NCBI GenBank assembly: GCA_030668045.1 | Contig: DAOUUR010000081.1 | Span: forward strand, 1 to 8,132 | Direction of reading: 5' to 3' | DNA length: 8,132 nt | Source: a bacterium | GTDB taxonomy: Bacteria > Zixibacteria > MSB-5A5 > GN15 > FEB-12 | Made by a program: the position numbers and the translations under genes | Part shown: in pieces, positions 6,348 to 8,132 of the stretch | Numbering within the stretch: position 1 is the stretch's first letter | Layout of the letters: every line of letters begins with the position of its first letter | The notes under the pieces: generated by a model | Told to the model about the DNA's origin: nothing | What the model saw: the letters and a program-made list of their open reading frames with translations, nothing else | The model's database searches: none

Positions 6348-8096
6348 CTACCGGAAGACTAGCCGGCCATAGGTGGCCGGGTCAGCGTCTATCGGCACCT
6401 GCCAGTCACCGGCGGTGTCAAGTCGCTTCTGTTTGCGTCGGAAATTGAGCCGCCAATCGCGTCCCGTTTCGGCGGTAACCCCAAACTGGTCCAGACCGAT
6501 CCTGGCCTCAAGCGACCAGTGGCCATCACCGCGCGATGTCCTAACATCGTAAACGCCAGTCCAGTCAAAATCAAAGTCGGGGTAGCCCTGCTCGGGGTTC
6601 ATCGTAATCGACAGATCAAAAGCCGTTCCCAGTGGATTGAAATATATTTGGTAAGCAACGGCGGTGTCGGGATCGGGCTGCAGAAAATAGCCGACACAAT
6701 CTTCGCCATAGATGGTGCCATCATGTTCGGTCACGGTAGCTCGGATAGAATCAACTTTCGTCTCCTCGCAATAGGCGGCCAGATAGAGATTGTCCTCGTC
6801 GAAGGCAAAATAGAATCTAACCGGATCGATAGTCATGTCACCTCCATCGGGACTAAATAGACGTGTCGCCGGGTCCTGCCAGATTTCTTCGGAAACAACA
6901 CCATCGATAACCGGAGCCGACATTGCCCGGTAGCAAGAAGTTTCACGGGTGACCCTGAGTTGGCCGGTGGCGGTCACGTTCTTACCTTCGGCGTAGGTGA
7001 AATTGATCGAGGCTTGCGGGATTGGATAGACCGGTCCCACAGAGGCGACGTTGAAATCGAAAGTGGCTGTATCACCCGGACCAATCGCGACGGGCATATT
7101 CGATGGTTCGACCGTCCAGTTATCCGGTATGTTCCAGCGGAGCGTGTCCTCGACCGGGAAATCGGTGAGCCGATTATCGACCCGCATGGTGACAACGGCG
7201 CTACTGACAGTCAGGTCGGGTTGGACCAGCGCGGCGTTCACCGCTGAGATGCCCTGATATTTGACCGGACGGAATATCTTCCGATCGGCAACAGAGATTT
7301 CATCCCATGGTAGCACACTGCCCATTTTGATTGGCGCGATGTGCAAGCCTGACTCGTTAACCGTTACCCAGGCGAAATGGTAAAACAGTCCGGTCGGCGA
7401 CGGGTCGGTGTCTCCACCCGAAGAGCCAATCGTCGTGTAGGTGATGCCATCGTATTCGGCACTGAAGTACTCATGAAAATGACCGGAGAAAACAGCGTCG
7501 ACACCATGCTTGACAAACAATGTGTGCAGCGTGTCGGGTTTACCTTCGGCAACCGAGTCCCACCAGAACGGTTTGTGAAAAAATACAAACGTGTGGGCAG
7601 CAGTTTGGTTTTGTTGCAGGTCGTCATTGACCCATTCCAATTGCTCCGCGGAAAGTTCCTCGCTTGAGATCCACCGGGCGTTATCGAGAATGACAAAATG
7701 AATGCCGCCGTAGTCAAACGAATAGTACGGGTTGCCTATCCGTTGCCGCCAGACATCTTCCATCGCATCGTTTAAGATGTCATGATTGCCGGGTGTGTAG
7801 TAGATCGGCGCCGAAAGCGGGCTGATCAACTCCATGTATTCATTCCATTCCGAGTTCAGAATGGCCTTATCTTCGGTATAGCCCTCAATCATATCCCCTA
7901 CCGTCAGGATGATGTCGGGCTTCAATCGTTCAATCTCGGCAACGATTTGCGCGTAGATGCCTTCCTGTGCATCTCCGGTCCGATCACCGATAATTGCGAA
8001 CCGAACGGTCTGGTCGTCGGCCTGAGCGACTGAAATGCTTACCAACAGCAACGCGAGGGTGCTGATTGTGAGTTTAAGGATAGTTTTTTTCAACAT
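6348..8096 (-). CDS. Secreted calcineurin-like metallophosphoesterase with C-terminal CBM9-like domain
   Basis: This 582-residue protein has a Sec signal peptide: KK at 3-4, a hydrophobic core at about 9-22, and AQA|DD cleavage after residue 26. A calcineurin-like phosphoesterase domain follows at about 30-255. Its metal-site motifs are GDRTG (37-41, where the usual Asp-x-His reads D38-R39-T40), VGDMIEG (66-72), GNHD (103-106), H174 in FFHKPFW, and GHFH (205-208). Residues about 285-385 look like an immunoglobulin-like or NEW3-like beta domain (NWTVEPSN, then an IGPGDTATF turn). Residues about 390-582 resemble a CBM9/DOMON-type beta sandwich starting APVIDGVVSEEIW and rich in aromatic residues. 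Hydrolysis of a phosphoester outside the cytoplasm is likely, but the substrate is unknown. The C-terminal domain may bind carbohydrate or another surface ligand. It is the first minus-strand gene here; co-transcription with DUF362 is possible but uncertain. Confidence 0.88.
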   Translation of the reverse strand: MLKKTILKLTISTLALLLVSISVAQADDQTVRFAIIGDRTGDAQEGIYAQIVAEIERLKPDIILTVGDMIEGYTEDKAILNSEWNEYMELISPLSAPIYYTPGNHDILNDAMEDVWRQRIGNPYYSFDYGGIHFVILDNARWISSEELSAEQLEWVNDDLQQNQTAAHTFVFFHKPFWWDSVAEGKPDTLHTLFVKHGVDAVFSGHFHEYFSAEYDGITYTTIGSSGGDTDPSPTGLFYHFAWVTVNESGLHIAPIKMGSVLPWDEISVADRKIFRPVKYQGISAVNAALVQPDLTVSSAVVTMRVDNRLTDFPVEDTLRWNIPDNWTVEPSNMPVAIGPGDTATFDFNVASVGPVYPIPQASINFTYAEGKNVTATGQLRVTRETSCYRAMSAPVIDGVVSEEIWQDPATRLFSPDGGDMTIDPVRFYFAFDEDNLYLAAYCEETKVDSIRATVTEHDGTIYGEDCVGYFLQPDPDTAVAYQIYFNPLGTAFDLSITMNPEQGYPDFDFDWTGVYDVRTSRGDGHWSLEARIGLDQFGVTAETGRDWRLNFRRKQKRLDTAGDWQVPIDADPATYGRLVFR

Positions 8097-8101
8097 GATA
8101 G

Positions 8102-8108
8102 TTCCTCC
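8102..8108 (-). promoter_or_regulatory. Strong Shine-Dalgarno for the phosphoesterase gene
   Basis: On the minus strand GGAGGAA occupies 8108 to 8102. The GGAGG core ends 7 nt before the ATG at 8096-8094. This fixes the start and keeps the complete signal peptide. It is the only near-consensus ribosome site in the window; the other genes rely on weak sites or coupling. The remaining bases to 8132 are too few to judge a promoter. Confidence 0.8.
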
Positions 8109-8132
8109 GGTCGGTGTGGATTTGCTCGCGAC

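Overview
The window is densely coding bacterial DNA. Five complete genes and one 5'-truncated gene fill almost all of it, and the only internal non-coding gap longer than a few bases is 77 nt. Several predicted twin-arginine (Tat) or Sec signals, polytopic membrane proteins and many [4Fe-4S] sites suggest an envelope-centred redox locus from an anaerobe or a metabolically versatile bacterium, probably with a Gram-negative-type envelope. I cannot fix the lineage from sequence alone. The gene set and moderate GC recall uncultivated FCB-type phyla such as Zixibacteria, but that is a guess.

Plus strand, 1-3620: the 3' end of a DUF362 gene overlaps by one base (TGATG) a radical SAM gene of the AmmeMemoRadiSam type (amrS-like) with an N-terminal Tat-like motif. 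That gene is followed with zero spacing (TAAATG) by a 14-TM protein carrying a spermidine-synthase-like domain. The three look like one translationally coupled operon.

Minus strand, 8096-3626: a secreted calcineurin-like metallophosphoesterase with C-terminal beta domains is followed after 77 nt by a second DUF362 gene with a clear Tat signal. This again overlaps by one base (TGATG) a NapH/NapG-like membrane ferredoxin fusion carrying six ferredoxin-type Cys clusters. The two operons converge with only 5 nt between their stop codons.

How they may work together (inference): two DUF362 paralogues, each coupled to an Fe-S protein, lie beside a membrane electron carrier whose last four clusters are predicted to be outside the cytoplasm. 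Next to it are a putatively Tat-exported radical SAM enzyme and a membrane protein whose nucleotide-binding-fold domain is also predicted to face outward. Together they look like a redox-powered modification system at the outer face of the inner membrane. The chemistry and substrate are unknown. The metallophosphoesterase may be an independent neighbour.
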